64,000 bases of DNA from Cellulomonas chengniuliangii (GCF_024508335.1 NZ_CP101988.1:3472001-3536000), one strand, 5' to 3'; numbered from the stretch's first letter, positions 24,922 to 33,766 are shown. Notes: generated from the letters alone by a model not told the origin. Made by a program: numbers and translations.

Positions 24922-26397
24922 TCAGCGCTGGGCGAGCGGCGCGTCCGCGGAGTCAGCGGCGTCACGCAGGCCCATCTGGGTCGGGATGACCGCCTCCACC
25001 ACGGCCGAGCCCTCGATCGGCCCCTCGAGGACGAGCACGTCGGACACCACGTCCTCCGGCGGCTCGTGCGCGTCGCCCAGGTGGCTGCGGGCGCGCAGGT
25101 AGGCGGGGATCAGGATCGCGACGGCGCCGATCCACGCGAGCGGGTTGCCCCAGACCACGCCCGTGAACCCGAACGCGGCGCCCAGGACGATCGCGGCGCC
25201 CACCCGCATGACCAGCTCGATCACGCCGGTGATCGTGGGGATCACCGTGTGCCCGAGGCCTTGCAGGGCGCCGCGCAGCACGAACAGGACGCCCAGCACC
25301 ACGTACAGGGAGCCGTTGACGACCAGGTAGGTGGTCGCCGCGGAGACGACGCGCTCCTCCCCCTCGCCGACGAACAGCCGGATGATCGGGCTTCCGGCCG
25401 CGATCAGGACGGCGGCGAGGACCACTGCGCCGATCAGGGAGATCCACACGCCCTGGACCACTCCCTGACGGATGCGGTCGGGCCGCTGCGCGCCGTGGTT
25501 CTGCGCCACGAACATCGACACCGCCAGGCCCAGGGACGCCAGCAGCGCCACCGCGAGCCCGTCGACGCGGGTCGCCGCGGTGTAGGCCGCCACCGCGCTC
25601 GAGCCGAGGTCGTTGAGCCGCACCTGCACGGCGATGGCGCCGATCGCGATGATCGAGGCCTGGAAGCCCATGGGCAGCCCGATCCGCAGGTGCAGGGCCA
25701 GGTCGGCGCGACTGACCCGCCAGTCCTCGCGCCGCACGTGCAGCACCGGGACGCTGCGCCGCACGTACACCAGGCACAGCACCACCGAGACGCCCTGCGA
25801 GACGACGGTCGCCCAGGCCGCTCCCCCGACGCCGAGGCCGAGGCTCCCGACGAACAGGAGCACGAGGCCGATGTTGAGCAGGCAGCTGATCGCGAGGAAC
25901 ATCAGCGGCGTCCGGGAGTCGCCGATGGCGCGGATGATCGCGGCGAGGAAGTTGAAGAACATCATGGTGCTGGCGCCCAGGAAGCTGATCACGGCGAATG
26001 TCGTGGCCTGCGGCACCAGCTCCTCGGGGGTGCGCAGCAGTCGCAGGGCCGGTCCCGCGAGCAACGGCGCGAGCACGGTGAGCACCACGCTCGTCCCCGC
26101 GGTCAGCACGGCGCCGGCGGCCACCGAGCGGCGCACCGCCGCGGCGTCGCCCGCGCCGAAGGCCTGCGCCGTGGGGATCGCGAACCCGTTGGTCAGGCCC
26201 CAGGCGAAGCCGAGCAGGAGGAATATGAAGCTGCCGGTGGCGCCAACGGCCGCGAGCGCGTCGACGCCCAGCACCCGCCCGACCACGATCGCGTCGACGA
26301 CCTGGTACAGCTGCTGGACGACGTTGCCCACGAGCAGCGGGATGGAGAAGGCCAGGATGACGCGCCACGGGCGCCCAGTGGTCAGGGTTTTGGACAT
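24922..26397 (-). CDS. MATE-family multidrug/toxin exporter
   Basis: A 491-aa integral membrane protein with twelve predicted helices arranged as two homologous halves (FSIPLLVGNVVQQLYQVVDA at about 15-34; second half begins LHLRIGLPMGFQASIIAIGA). MATE transporters export cationic drugs or metabolites using H+ or Na+ gradients. A polar C-tail of about 30 residues rich in Glu and Asp follows the last helix. The start at 26397 is supported by the transmembrane pattern, though no good SD is seen. An 18-bp dyad 68 bp upstream suggests repression by a TetR-type regulator encoded elsewhere. Confidence 0.92.
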   Translation of the reverse strand: MSKTLTTGRPWRVILAFSIPLLVGNVVQQLYQVVDAIVVGRVLGVDALAAVGATGSFIFLLLGFAWGLTNGFAIPTAQAFGAGDAAAVRRSVAAGAVLTAGTSVVLTVLAPLLAGPALRLLRTPEELVPQATTFAVISFLGASTMMFFNFLAAIIRAIGDSRTPLMFLAISCLLNIGLVLLFVGSLGLGVGGAAWATVVSQGVSVVLCLVYVRRSVPVLHVRREDWRVSRADLALHLRIGLPMGFQASIIAIGAIAVQVRLNDLGSSAVAAYTAATRVDGLAVALLASLGLAVSMFVAQNHGAQRPDRIRQGVVQGVWISLIGAVVLAAVLIAAGSPIIRLFVGEGEERVVSAATTYLVVNGSLYVVLGVLFVLRGALQGLGHTVIPTITGVIELVMRVGAAIVLGAAFGFTGVVWGNPLAWIGAVAILIPAYLRARSHLGDAHEPPEDVVSDVLVLEGPIEGSAVVEAVIPTQMGLRDAADSADAPLAQR

Positions 26398-26464
26398 GAG
26401 CGGGGGGACCTTACGAACGCGGCACAGAACGGGGAGCGGCGCCATTGCCGGTGGGGCGCGGTCG

Positions 26465-26482
26465 AATCGTATCGTTACGATT
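26465..26482. promoter_or_regulatory. TetR-type dyad upstream of MATE gene
   Basis: AATCGTA-TCGT-TACGATT has perfect 7-bp arms and a 4-base centre. It lies 68 bp upstream of the exporter start and 111 bp from the end of the next gene, in a small AT-rich patch. No TetR gene is adjacent. Confidence 0.55.
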
Positions 26483-26593
26483 GGCCGCCGGTCGACATCA
26501 CATCCGCCCTCTGCCACACCGCTTCGACGGGCGCCGATCCGTGCGATGCGGGGGCCGGTCGGGCAGCCTCCCGCTCGACGGCGGACGTGCAGG

Positions 26594-27244
26594 TCAGACG
26601 CGGCGCGCGGTCGCGAGCAGCACCGGCTGGCCCTGGCCGGGCCAGGTCGCCACCACGCCGGGCAGCGTCTCGTCGGCCTCCGCATCCACGTCGAGCACCC
26701 GGCGCAGCTCCACGTCGACGTCGCCGATCCTCATGGTCGTCATCCCGCCCGCCGTCGCGCACGCCACCGGGGCGCCCTGGGGCGGCGCCGGCAGCGCAGC
26801 CGCCGTCACCGCCGAGGTGACGCGAGCCGTGGCGCCGGGCGCACGCACGGTCCGCGTGCCGTCCTGCCCGATCAACACCTCCTCGGCCTGCGCCGCCTCA
26901 CCCCGGAGCATCGCCACCAGCACGCCGGCGAACACGGGATCACCGCAGGCGTCGTACACCCACCGCCGCCCTAGGACTGAGTGCTCCATCGTGCCCACAA
27001 GCCAGGCGTCGCCCCCGGGCAAGGGCGCCCCGCGGTACGTCAGCGGCGTCTGGAGCACCGAGTCGCCAGCCTTGACGAGCAGGACCTCGACGCCCACCTC
27101 GCCCGCCGGGTCGTCGAGGCGGAAGGCGCCCAGCCGCTCCAACTCCGCGCCCAGGCCGTCGCCGGACCACTGCTGCTCCGGGAGCCACTCCGCCAGGAGC
27201 TCGAGCTTGGTCGGGTGTAGTCGCGCTCTGTGCAGGAGGGCCAT
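26594..27244 (-). CDS. Maltokinase N-terminal cap-like (CG0192-related) protein
   Basis: A 216-aa protein. The N-terminus (MALLHRARLHPTKLELLAEW, then LPEQQWSG) and the central GTMEHSVLGRRWVYDACGDP motif match the cap domain that precedes the kinase in actinobacterial maltokinases, found here as a free-standing protein. The C-terminal part (residues about 120-216) is a beta-rich extension with GDVDVELRRVLDVD. The family is sometimes called CG0192-related and has no proven activity; a role in sugar-phosphate or glycogen metabolism is only suggested by the domain. It stands alone. Confidence 0.8.
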   Translation of the reverse strand: MALLHRARLHPTKLELLAEWLPEQQWSGDGLGAELERLGAFRLDDPAGEVGVEVLLVKAGDSVLQTPLTYRGAPLPGGDAWLVGTMEHSVLGRRWVYDACGDPVFAGVLVAMLRGEAAQAEEVLIGQDGTRTVRAPGATARVTSAVTAAALPAPPQGAPVACATAGGMTTMRIGDVDVELRRVLDVDAEADETLPGVVATWPGQGQPVLLATARRV

Positions 27245-27370
27245 GGGCCGACCCTAGGGTCCCCGACCACCGGGCGACCAGGGCCGCGCGAGGTGTCGAT
27301 CTGCCGGTTCCCCGTTCGACCTCAAGGTGAGAGGGTCCAAGAAAGGGCCCTGCACCCTGAGGAGAAGACC

Positions 27371-27790
27371 ATGAAGTACATGCTGATCATGCGCGCGACC
27401 GACGAGGCGCTCGCGTCGTTCGAGAACGTCGACTTCACCGAGATGCTGGACGTCATGGGCCGCTTCAACGACGAGATGATCTCCGCGGGGGTCCTCGTCG
27501 CCGCCGAGGGCCTCGAGGACGCCGCGGAGAGCGTGGTCGTCGACTACTCCTCGACGCCGCCCCTCGTCACCGATGGCCCGTACGGGGAGGTCAAGGAGCT
27601 GTTCAACGGCTTCTGGATCCTCGACGTCGCATCGAAGGAAGAGGCCGTCGAGTGGGCCTCGCGGGCTCCCGGCGGCGGGCCGGGCGTCAAGACCGAGATC
27701 CGCCGGGTGGCCAGCATCGACGAGTTCCCGCAGGACAACGTCTGGATCCAGAAGGAGCGGGCGTGGCGCGAGGCGACCGGGCAGCTCTGA
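27371..27790 (+). CDS. YCII-related (DGPF) domain protein
   Basis: A 139-aa DGPF-family protein (MKYMLIMRATDEALASFEN; motif LVTDGPYGEVKELFNGFWIL near residues 65-84). It is the partner of the ECF42 sigma factor that begins inside its last codons. GAGGAGAAGACC precedes the ATG at 27371. The overlap of 28 bases implies translational coupling. It is a more typical DGPF protein than the copy at 2067, with a longer C-terminal helix (QDNVWIQKERAWREATGQL). Confidence 0.9.
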   Translation: MKYMLIMRATDEALASFENVDFTEMLDVMGRFNDEMISAGVLVAAEGLEDAAESVVVDYSSTPPLVTDGPYGEVKELFNGFWILDVASKEEAVEWASRAPGGGPGVKTEIRRVASIDEFPQDNVWIQKERAWREATGQL

Positions 27791-29088
27791 GCCGGTCGGG
27801 CGGCGGCCGGGAGGCCGTCGAGGCGGTGTGGCGGATCGAGTCCGCGCGCATCGTCGCCACCCTGGCCCGGTACACCGGCGACTTCTCCCTCGCGGAGGAC
27901 GTCGCCCAGGAGTCGCTGGCCGAGGCCCTCGTGACGTGGCCGCGGGACGGTGTGCCGCGGAACCCGGCGGGGTGGCTGCTCACGGTCGGGCGGCGTCGCG
28001 CCATCGACGCGTTCCGTCGCCGCTCGGCCCTGGACGACAGGTACGCCGCCCTCGCCCGCGGACTGGGCGAGGGCGGCGCGCCGGCCGGTGGCGACGCCGC
28101 CCGCGACTTTGACCTGCTGTGGGACCCGGACCAGATCGACGACGACGTGCTGTCGCTGGTCTTCATCGCCTGCCACCCCGTCCTCTCGCGCGAGGCGCAG
28201 ATCGCTCTGACGCTCCGCGTCGTCGGCGGCCTCACGAGCACCGAGATCGCCCACGCCTTCCGGGTGCCGGCCGCCACCATGCAGGCCCGGATCACCCGGG
28301 CGAAGAAGACGCTCGCGGCCGCGCGGGTGCCGTTCGCCCCGCCCTCGCCCGACGAGCGCCGTGAGCGCCTGGGCTCGGTGCTCGGCGTGCTGTACCTGAT
28401 CTTCACCGAGGGCTCGAGCGCGACGTCCGGCGGGGACTGGCTCCGCCCGGACCTGGCGCACGAGGCGATCCGGATGAGCCGCATCGTGGCGCGCCTGGTT
28501 CCCGGCGAGTCCGAGGCCCACGGGCTGCTCGCCCTCGTCGAGCTCACCGCCGCCCGGTTCCCCGCCCGCGTCCAGGACGACGGGGCCCCGGTGCTCCTTG
28601 CTGACCAGGACCGCAGGCGATGGGACCGTGCGGCCATTCGGCGAGGCCGCGCCGCGCTGGCCGAGGCCGGACGCGTGGGACGGGGCCTGGGCGCGTACGG
28701 CCTGCAGGCGGCGATCGCGGAGTGCCACGCGGTGGCCCCGTCGGTGGGCGAGACCGACTGGGAGCGGATCGTGGTGCTCTACGAGGCGCTCGGCCGCCTG
28801 GCCCCCTCGCCCGTGGTGGAGCTCAACCGGGCCGTCGCGCTGTCGATGGCACGCGGCCCGGCGGCGGCGCTGCCCGTGGTGGACGACGTGCTGGCCACCG
28901 GTCGGCTCGACGGCTCGCACCTGCTGCCGAGCGTGCGCGGCGAGCTGCTCCGCCGCCTGGGCCGCGTCGAGGAGGCACGACGCGAGCTCGAGCTCGCGGT
29001 GCGGCTGTGCCAGAACGAGCGCGAGCGCGACGTGCTCCGGCACAAGCTCGCCACGCTGGGCACCGAGGCGGCGCCGCCGTGCTGGTGA
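27763..29088 (+). CDS. ECF42-type RNA polymerase sigma factor
   Basis: A 441-aa sigma factor. Region 2 includes DFSLAEDVAQESLAEAL and PAGWLLTVGRRRAIDAFRR, region 4 LTLRVVGGLTSTEIAHAFRV and PAATMQARITRAKKTLAAAR, followed by the long helical DUF6596/TPR-like C-terminus with repeated GPAAALPVVDDVL-type segments. The GTG at 27763 was chosen because AGGAG lies five bases upstream; a GTG at 27826 is the alternative. With the overlapping DGPF gene this is a complete ECF42 module, the second in the window. A GC hairpin at 29143 probably ends the transcript. Confidence 0.92.
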   Translation: MARGDRAALSRSGGGREAVEAVWRIESARIVATLARYTGDFSLAEDVAQESLAEALVTWPRDGVPRNPAGWLLTVGRRRAIDAFRRRSALDDRYAALARGLGEGGAPAGGDAARDFDLLWDPDQIDDDVLSLVFIACHPVLSREAQIALTLRVVGGLTSTEIAHAFRVPAATMQARITRAKKTLAAARVPFAPPSPDERRERLGSVLGVLYLIFTEGSSATSGGDWLRPDLAHEAIRMSRIVARLVPGESEAHGLLALVELTAARFPARVQDDGAPVLLADQDRRRWDRAAIRRGRAALAEAGRVGRGLGAYGLQAAIAECHAVAPSVGETDWERIVVLYEALGRLAPSPVVELNRAVALSMARGPAAALPVVDDVLATGRLDGSHLLPSVRGELLRRLGRVEEARRELELAVRLCQNERERDVLRHKLATLGTEAAPPCW

Positions 29089-29142
29089 TGGTCGTCACCA
29101 TCCGGCTGGCAGCCCTCACTGCTGCACCGCCTCCCCCGCCGT

Positions 29143-29172
29143 GGGCGGCGGGCGGCCGGGCGCCCGCCGCCC
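29143..29172 (+). terminator. GC-rich hairpin after ECF42 gene
   Basis: Perfect 12-bp arms GGGCGGCGGGCG and CGCCCGCCGCCC with a 6-base loop lie 54 bp after the sigma-factor stop. There is no T-run. Confidence 0.6.
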
Positions 29173-29270
29173 GTTCACGCGAGGATGGCATTGCACCCGG
29201 CGGAGGATGGACCACCCCCATAGAGGGGCGGAGGGTGGCCACCATGTCGACGACATGACAGGAGCACGAC

Positions 29271-30287
29271 ATGCGCGGAACGGTGATGCACGCTCCCGGC
29301 GACGTCCGAGTGGAGGACGTCGCACCGCCCACCCTCCAGGCGCCCACTGACGCCATCATCCGCATCACCGCCGCGTGCGTGTGCGGCTCGGACCTGTGGC
29401 CCTACCGCGGCATCGAGGCGGTGGACCAGCCCCGCCCGATGGGCCACGAGTACGTGGGCGTCGTGGAGGAGGTGGGCGAGGCGGTCACCACGGTCACCCC
29501 CGGGCAGTTCGTGATCGGGTCCTTCTTCGCCTCGGACAACACCTGCGAGATCTGCCTGTCCGGCTACCAGTCGGGCTGCGTGCAGCGCCAGCCCGTCGGC
29601 GGCGCCCAGGCCGAGCGCATGCGGGTCCCCCTGGCCGACGGCACCCTGGTCGCCACGCCCGACCTCCCGCCCGACGACCTGGTGCCCAGCCTCCTGACGG
29701 CGTCCGACGTGCTGGGCACCGGCTGGTTCGGCGCCGTGGCCGCCGCCGCCGGACCCGGCAAGACCGTCGCCGTGGTCGGCGACGGCGCCGTGGGGCTGCT
29801 CGCCGTGCTGGCCGCCCGGCAGCTGGGCGCCGAGCGGGTCATCGCGATGAGCCGCCACGAGCCCCGCCAGCGCCTCGCCCAGGAGTTCGGCGCCACCGAC
29901 ATCGTCACGGAGCGCGGCGACGAGGGCGTGGCCGCGATCAAGGACCTGACCCACGGCCTCGGGGCGCACAGCGTCGTCGAGGCCGTCGGCACCCAGCAGT
30001 CGATGCTGCAGGCCATCCGCTCCACCCGGCCCGGCGGGCACGTCGGCTACGTCGGCGTCTCCCATGACGTGGTCCTCAAGGGCGCGCCGCTGTTCTTCGC
30101 GCTCGTCCACCTGCACGGCGGCCCGGCGCCGGTGCGGCGGTTCCTGCCCGATCTGATCGACCTGATCTGGGACCGCCGGATCGACCCGGGCAAGGTCTTC
30201 GACCTCGAGCTGCCGCTCGACGAGGCGGCGGAGGGCTACCGGGCGATGGACGAGCGCCGGGCGATCAAAGCGCTCCTGCGCCCCTGA
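29271..30287 (+). CDS. Zinc-dependent alcohol dehydrogenase (MDR superfamily)
   Basis: A 338-aa medium-chain dehydrogenase. Catalytic zinc ligands are Cys38 (CVCGSDLWPYRG) and the His-Glu pair of MGHEYVGVVEEVG. The structural-zinc loop is shortened: CEICLSGYQSGC holds three Cys instead of the usual four. The NAD(P)-binding Rossmann motif is VVGDGAVGLLAV near residue 165. It probably oxidises an alcohol or reduces an aldehyde; substrate unknown. A CAGGAGCACGAC ribosome site precedes the ATG at 29271. It follows the sigma-factor module after a hairpin, so co-regulation with it is unclear. Confidence 0.9.
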   Translation: MRGTVMHAPGDVRVEDVAPPTLQAPTDAIIRITAACVCGSDLWPYRGIEAVDQPRPMGHEYVGVVEEVGEAVTTVTPGQFVIGSFFASDNTCEICLSGYQSGCVQRQPVGGAQAERMRVPLADGTLVATPDLPPDDLVPSLLTASDVLGTGWFGAVAAAAGPGKTVAVVGDGAVGLLAVLAARQLGAERVIAMSRHEPRQRLAQEFGATDIVTERGDEGVAAIKDLTHGLGAHSVVEAVGTQQSMLQAIRSTRPGGHVGYVGVSHDVVLKGAPLFFALVHLHGGPAPVRRFLPDLIDLIWDRRIDPGKVFDLELPLDEAAEGYRAMDERRAIKALLRP

Positions 30288-30319
30288 CCAGAGGCGTTGC
30301 CAGGACGCGCGGGGACGGC

Positions 30320-31561
30320 TCAGCCGGCGAGCGAGGCCGGGTCGAGCTGCCGCTGCAACGCGTTGAGGTCGTCCACCAAGGCCTGGACGCGCACGCGCTC
30401 AGCCGCGGCAGCGTCCTCCGCGGCCCGGATCGCGGCGTCGCGCGCGGGCAGCTCCGCGTCGTCGCGGGCCAACAGGGCCGCGGCCTTCGCGAGCGTCGTG
30501 TCGGCTGCCGCCATCGGCAGGTCGGTGCCGTCCCACCACACCCAGGACAGCCGCAGCCGCTCACGCTGCTCGGCGGGCATCCCCGCCACCTCGGCGCGCT
30601 TGGCCTCGTACTGCTGGCGGTAGGCCTCGACGCCCTCGGCGTCGGCGGTGTGCTGGGCCCGGTCCTGGGCGGCGGCGGCCTCCTGCTCGGCGAGCGCCTG
30701 CGAGGCGGCTTGGATGTCCGCCGCCATGCCGTCGAGCATGGACTGCCACCCCGAGTGCACGGCGACCAGCGCCGCCCGGTCCGTGATGAAGCGCCCGTAC
30801 ACGGCCTCGAGCGTCGGGTCGAGGCCGCCGTCCCGCCACACCTGTGTGCCGATGTAGGCGAACAGCTCGGTCGCACGGTTCTCCGGACGCTCCCCGACCG
30901 ACGCCGCGACCTGCTCGTGGATCGTCGCGTCCGCGGGCATCCGGGCCATCTCCGCCTCGAGGAGCCCGGTGAGGTCCGCGCGCTCCGCCTCGGCCAGCCG
31001 GGCCCACGCGGCGTGCAGGGTCTCGTGGGCTGCGGTCTCCACCGCGAACCCGCGCAGCCGCGGGTCGGCGGGGACGTACATGACGATGGTGTTGGCGGCT
31101 CCCGAGTAGCAGCCCACGGCGCCGTCGGCGCGGACTCGCGGCACGCCTTGGTCGACGCAGCGGCCCGCGAACCCGGCCGCGCCCAGGAACTCGGGGCGCG
31201 TGTCGTAGAAGAGCCGGCGGCCCTCGTCGGAGAGGTACGCCTCGTCCGCGAACGCGATGGCGTCGGGTGACGGCTCCACCGGGGCCTGCTGCTCGACACC
31301 GGGAGTCTGGCCGAGCAGCGACCCGAGGCCCTCGGGCAGGCCGAGCGAGCCGTTCGCCCACCAGGCGCCGCCCAGCACCGCCATGCCGATGAGGATCACG
31401 GGCCCGAGCGCGCGCCACCGCCGACGCGGCCTCTGCGGCGGCGGGCTCGGCGCGGCGCGCCAGCCGAGCGGGTCGACGTGGACCCCGGCGGCGTCGTCGA
31501 CGACCCACTGGGGAACCCGCCCCGAGGGCGAGCGCGGCAGGTCGTCCGGGGCAGGGGGCAC
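30320..31561 (-). CDS. Membrane-anchored protein with HExxH motif
   Basis: A 413-aa protein. Residues 1-50 are basic and Pro-rich, followed by one hydrophobic segment (GPVILIGMAVLGGAWWANGS, about 53-72), so most of the chain lies outside the membrane. The extracellular part has HETLHAAW (HExxH zinc-peptidase motif, about residue 180) and a later ELFAYIGTQVW that could provide the third ligand, as in gluzincins. The C-terminal 130 residues are a charged coiled-coil (LAEQEAAAAQDRAQHTADAE and AIRAAEDAAAAERVRVQAL). A GTG at 31561 is the first in-frame start after a stop. Metallopeptidase function is plausible but unproven. Confidence 0.75.
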   Translation of the reverse strand: MPPAPDDLPRSPSGRVPQWVVDDAAGVHVDPLGWRAAPSPPPQRPRRRWRALGPVILIGMAVLGGAWWANGSLGLPEGLGSLLGQTPGVEQQAPVEPSPDAIAFADEAYLSDEGRRLFYDTRPEFLGAAGFAGRCVDQGVPRVRADGAVGCYSGAANTIVMYVPADPRLRGFAVETAAHETLHAAWARLAEAERADLTGLLEAEMARMPADATIHEQVAASVGERPENRATELFAYIGTQVWRDGGLDPTLEAVYGRFITDRAALVAVHSGWQSMLDGMAADIQAASQALAEQEAAAAQDRAQHTADAEGVEAYRQQYEAKRAEVAGMPAEQRERLRLSWVWWDGTDLPMAAADTTLAKAAALLARDDAELPARDAAIRAAEDAAAAERVRVQALVDDLNALQRQLDPASLAG

Positions 31562-31648
31562 ACCACATCATCGGGCGCCGGCAGGCCGGACTTCAGCGAT
31601 CGGCGCGCGACGGGTGACGAACCGGGCACATCGCCCTAGGGTCGAGCG

Positions 31649-32560
31649 ATGACGACGATGTCGACCCCTGACCGCCGCTGGGGGATCCTCGGGGTCCCGT
31701 CGAGCCGTGCCGCGCACTGGCCTGGGCTAGAGCGTGGGCCGGCCGCGCTGCGCGCCGCCGGGCTCGTCGCGGCCCTCGAGGAGCTGGGCCTGGACGTCAC
31801 CGACCACGGTGACCTCCCCGAGGCGCGGTGGCGGTCCGCGCCGTCCACCGGCGGCCCGCACGACGTCGAGGGCGTGCTCGACGTGCTGCGCGACGCTGAG
31901 GCGGCCATCACCGATGTGCTCGCCGAGGGCCTGACCCCACTGGTCCTCGGGGGCGAGTGCACCCTCGCGTTGTCCCTGGTCGCGGCGGCCGCGCGGGTCC
32001 ACGGGGACATCGGCCTCGTGTACATCGACGGCGGGCAGGATCTGCAGCTGCCCGCCGACCACCCCGAGGAGCCAATCCTCGACTCGATGGGCGTCGCCCA
32101 CATGCTCGACCTCCCGGGCGCGCTCGCCGACCTCGCCGGACGCGGCCCGCGGCGCCCGCTGCTCACCCCCGAGGCCGTGTGCTTCCTCGGGTACGGCGAC
32201 AACGAGGAGGACGTGCACGGGCTCGTGCCCAGCCTGCGCCTCACCGCCGATGACGCCACCGCCGATCCGGCCGGGTCTGCGGCGCAGGCAGTCGCGGCCG
32301 TCACCGCCGGACAAGACGCCCCGCCCAGGTTCGTCGTCCACGTCGACGTCGACGTCCTCGACGCGCTGCTGCTGCCCGGCCCAGACATCCCGCAGTACGG
32401 ACGCGGCCTGACGCTCGACACCCTCGTCGCGCTGCTGACCGCACTGGTCGCCGCGCCCGGCTTCAGCGGCCTCACCCTGGTCGAGTACAACCCGGACCAC
32501 GACCCCGACGGGGCCTCGGCGGCACGGATCGTCGACGGGCTGGCGCAGGCGATCCGCTAG
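31649..32560 (+). CDS. Arginase/agmatinase-fold protein with altered metal site
   Basis: A 303-aa ureohydrolase-fold protein. The Asp-x-Asp motif is intact in FVVHVDVDVLDALLLPG (about residues 228-244). The first two motifs have changed: GGDHS is GGECT (about 105-109), and DAHxD is DGGQD (about 131-135). Two histidines that normally bind the manganese pair are thus missing, so classical arginine or agmatine hydrolysis is doubtful. It could bind one metal or act on another substrate. Start is the ATG at 31649. It is divergent from the HExxH gene and convergent with tetR. Confidence 0.8.
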   Translation: MTTMSTPDRRWGILGVPSSRAAHWPGLERGPAALRAAGLVAALEELGLDVTDHGDLPEARWRSAPSTGGPHDVEGVLDVLRDAEAAITDVLAEGLTPLVLGGECTLALSLVAAAARVHGDIGLVYIDGGQDLQLPADHPEEPILDSMGVAHMLDLPGALADLAGRGPRRPLLTPEAVCFLGYGDNEEDVHGLVPSLRLTADDATADPAGSAAQAVAAVTAGQDAPPRFVVHVDVDVLDALLLPGPDIPQYGRGLTLDTLVALLTALVAAPGFSGLTLVEYNPDHDPDGASAARIVDGLAQAIR

Positions 32561-32603
32561 CCGCCCCCTGCCGCCGCGCCCGCTCCCGGGCCGTCGGGGC
32601 CTC

Positions 32604-33179
32604 TCAGCCCTGGGTGAGGCGGCGCACCGCGAGCTCCACGTCGGCCTCGTCGCACGGCTGCGTGTCGAGCGCCCGGTGGATCGTCAGGCCCTCGATCAGC
32701 GCGTCCACCACACGCGCGGTCGCCGGGTCGAAGCACCGTTCGAGGGCTGCACGGCTGCGCCGCATCCACGCGTTGGTCAGGTCCCGGTAGGCCGGGTCGC
32801 GCGCCGCGAGGGTGTACAGCTCGTGGGTGAGCACCAGCTCGCGCCGGTCGGGGAACACGTCACGCCGGATGATGTCGACGACGGCCTGGACGACGCCCTC
32901 GCGGTCTCCGGGCACGACCTGGTCGAGCCGCGCCGCGAACCGCTCCGAGGTGGACGTGGTGAACCGGGTGAACGCCTCGCGCAGCAGCTCGTCGCGCCCG
33001 CTGAAGTGGTACGTCATGGACCCCAGCGGCACGTCGGCGTGAGCGGCGACACGGCGGTGGGAGGTGCCGTCGACGCCATCCTCGGCGATCACGTCGAGGC
33101 ACGCGCCGATGATCCGGTCCCGTCGCCCGGGGTCGTTGCGCCGGGGGCGGGCGGCGGGCGACGGATCCGTCGGGGGCAT
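32604..33179 (-). CDS. TetR-family transcriptional regulator
   Basis: A 191-aa regulator. The N-terminal HTH (RDRIIGACLDVIAEDGVDGT, then SHRRVAAHADVPLGSMTYHF, residues about 20-58) is typical of TetR. The rest is a ligand-binding helical domain (ELVLTHELYTLAARDPAYRD). Its ATG lies 2 bp after the acetyltransferase stop, so both are in one operon. A perfect 22-bp dyad at the head of the operon (33764-33785) is the likely binding site, implying autoregulation together with the acetyltransferase. Confidence 0.9.
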   Translation of the reverse strand: MPPTDPSPAARPRRNDPGRRDRIIGACLDVIAEDGVDGTSHRRVAAHADVPLGSMTYHFSGRDELLREAFTRFTTSTSERFAARLDQVVPGDREGVVQAVVDIIRRDVFPDRRELVLTHELYTLAARDPAYRDLTNAWMRRSRAALERCFDPATARVVDALIEGLTIHRALDTQPCDEADVELAVRRLTQG

Positions 33180-33181
33180 GC

Positions 33182-33766
33182 TCAGATGTTCTCGCGGATG
33201 ACGCGCGCGGGGTTGCCGACGGCGACGACATTCGCGGGGATGTCCTTGGTGACGACCGAGCCGGCGCCGACCACAGAGTTCTCGCCGATGGTCACGCCGG
33301 GGCACACGATGACGCCGCCTCCGAGCCACACGTTGTCCCCGATGGTGATGGGCTTGGCCGCCTCGAGCTTGTCGCGTCGGGGCTGCGGGTCGACCGGATG
33401 CGTGGGCGTGAGCAGCTGGACGTGCGGGCCGATCTGGCAGTCGGCGCCGATGCTGATGGGCGCCACGTCGAGCGCGGTCAGGCCCATGTTGACGAAGGTG
33501 CGGGGGCCGATGGTGATCTGGCTGCCGTAGTCGACGTAGACCGGCGCCCGCACGAAGGCCGTCTCGTCGAGGCTGCCGAACAGCTCGCGGGCGACGGTCT
33601 GGCTGCTCTCGGGGTCCGCGTCGTAGGCGGCCTGGAACTGCGCGACGCTCCGCACCGCCGACTTCTGCGCCTCGATGATCGCCGGGTCGTCGGAGATGTA
33701 GAGGTCTCCCGCGAGCATGCGCTCGTGATTGGTGCGGGTGTCGCCGGCGAAGTAGTCGGTGGTCAT
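33182..33766 (-). CDS. Maltose/galactoside O-acetyltransferase-like (LbH) enzyme
   Basis: A 194-aa left-handed beta-helix acetyltransferase (NodL/LacA/Maa type) using acetyl-CoA. N-terminal helix TNHERMLAGDLYISDDPAI is the Maa cap; hexapeptide repeats run from about residue 70 (ITIGPRTFVNMGLTALDVAP) to the end (ITIGDNVWLGGGVIVCPGVT, VVGAGSVVTKDIP). The catalytic His is in THPVD. The ATG at 33766 starts the family fold but lacks an SD. An ATG at 33784 has AGGAGG 11 bases upstream and would add six residues. It forms an operon with tetR and may modify a sugar or exported compound. Confidence 0.88.
   Translation of the reverse strand: MTTDYFAGDTRTNHERMLAGDLYISDDPAIIEAQKSAVRSVAQFQAAYDADPESSQTVARELFGSLDETAFVRAPVYVDYGSQITIGPRTFVNMGLTALDVAPISIGADCQIGPHVQLLTPTHPVDPQPRRDKLEAAKPITIGDNVWLGGGVIVCPGVTIGENSVVGAGSVVTKDIPANVVAVGNPARVIRENI

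Noticed and set aside
24700-26820. Open frame of about 700 codons opposite the MATE gene
   Set aside because: Its composition (His, Gln, Arg, Asp-rich) and lack of any domain mark it as an antisense artefact.
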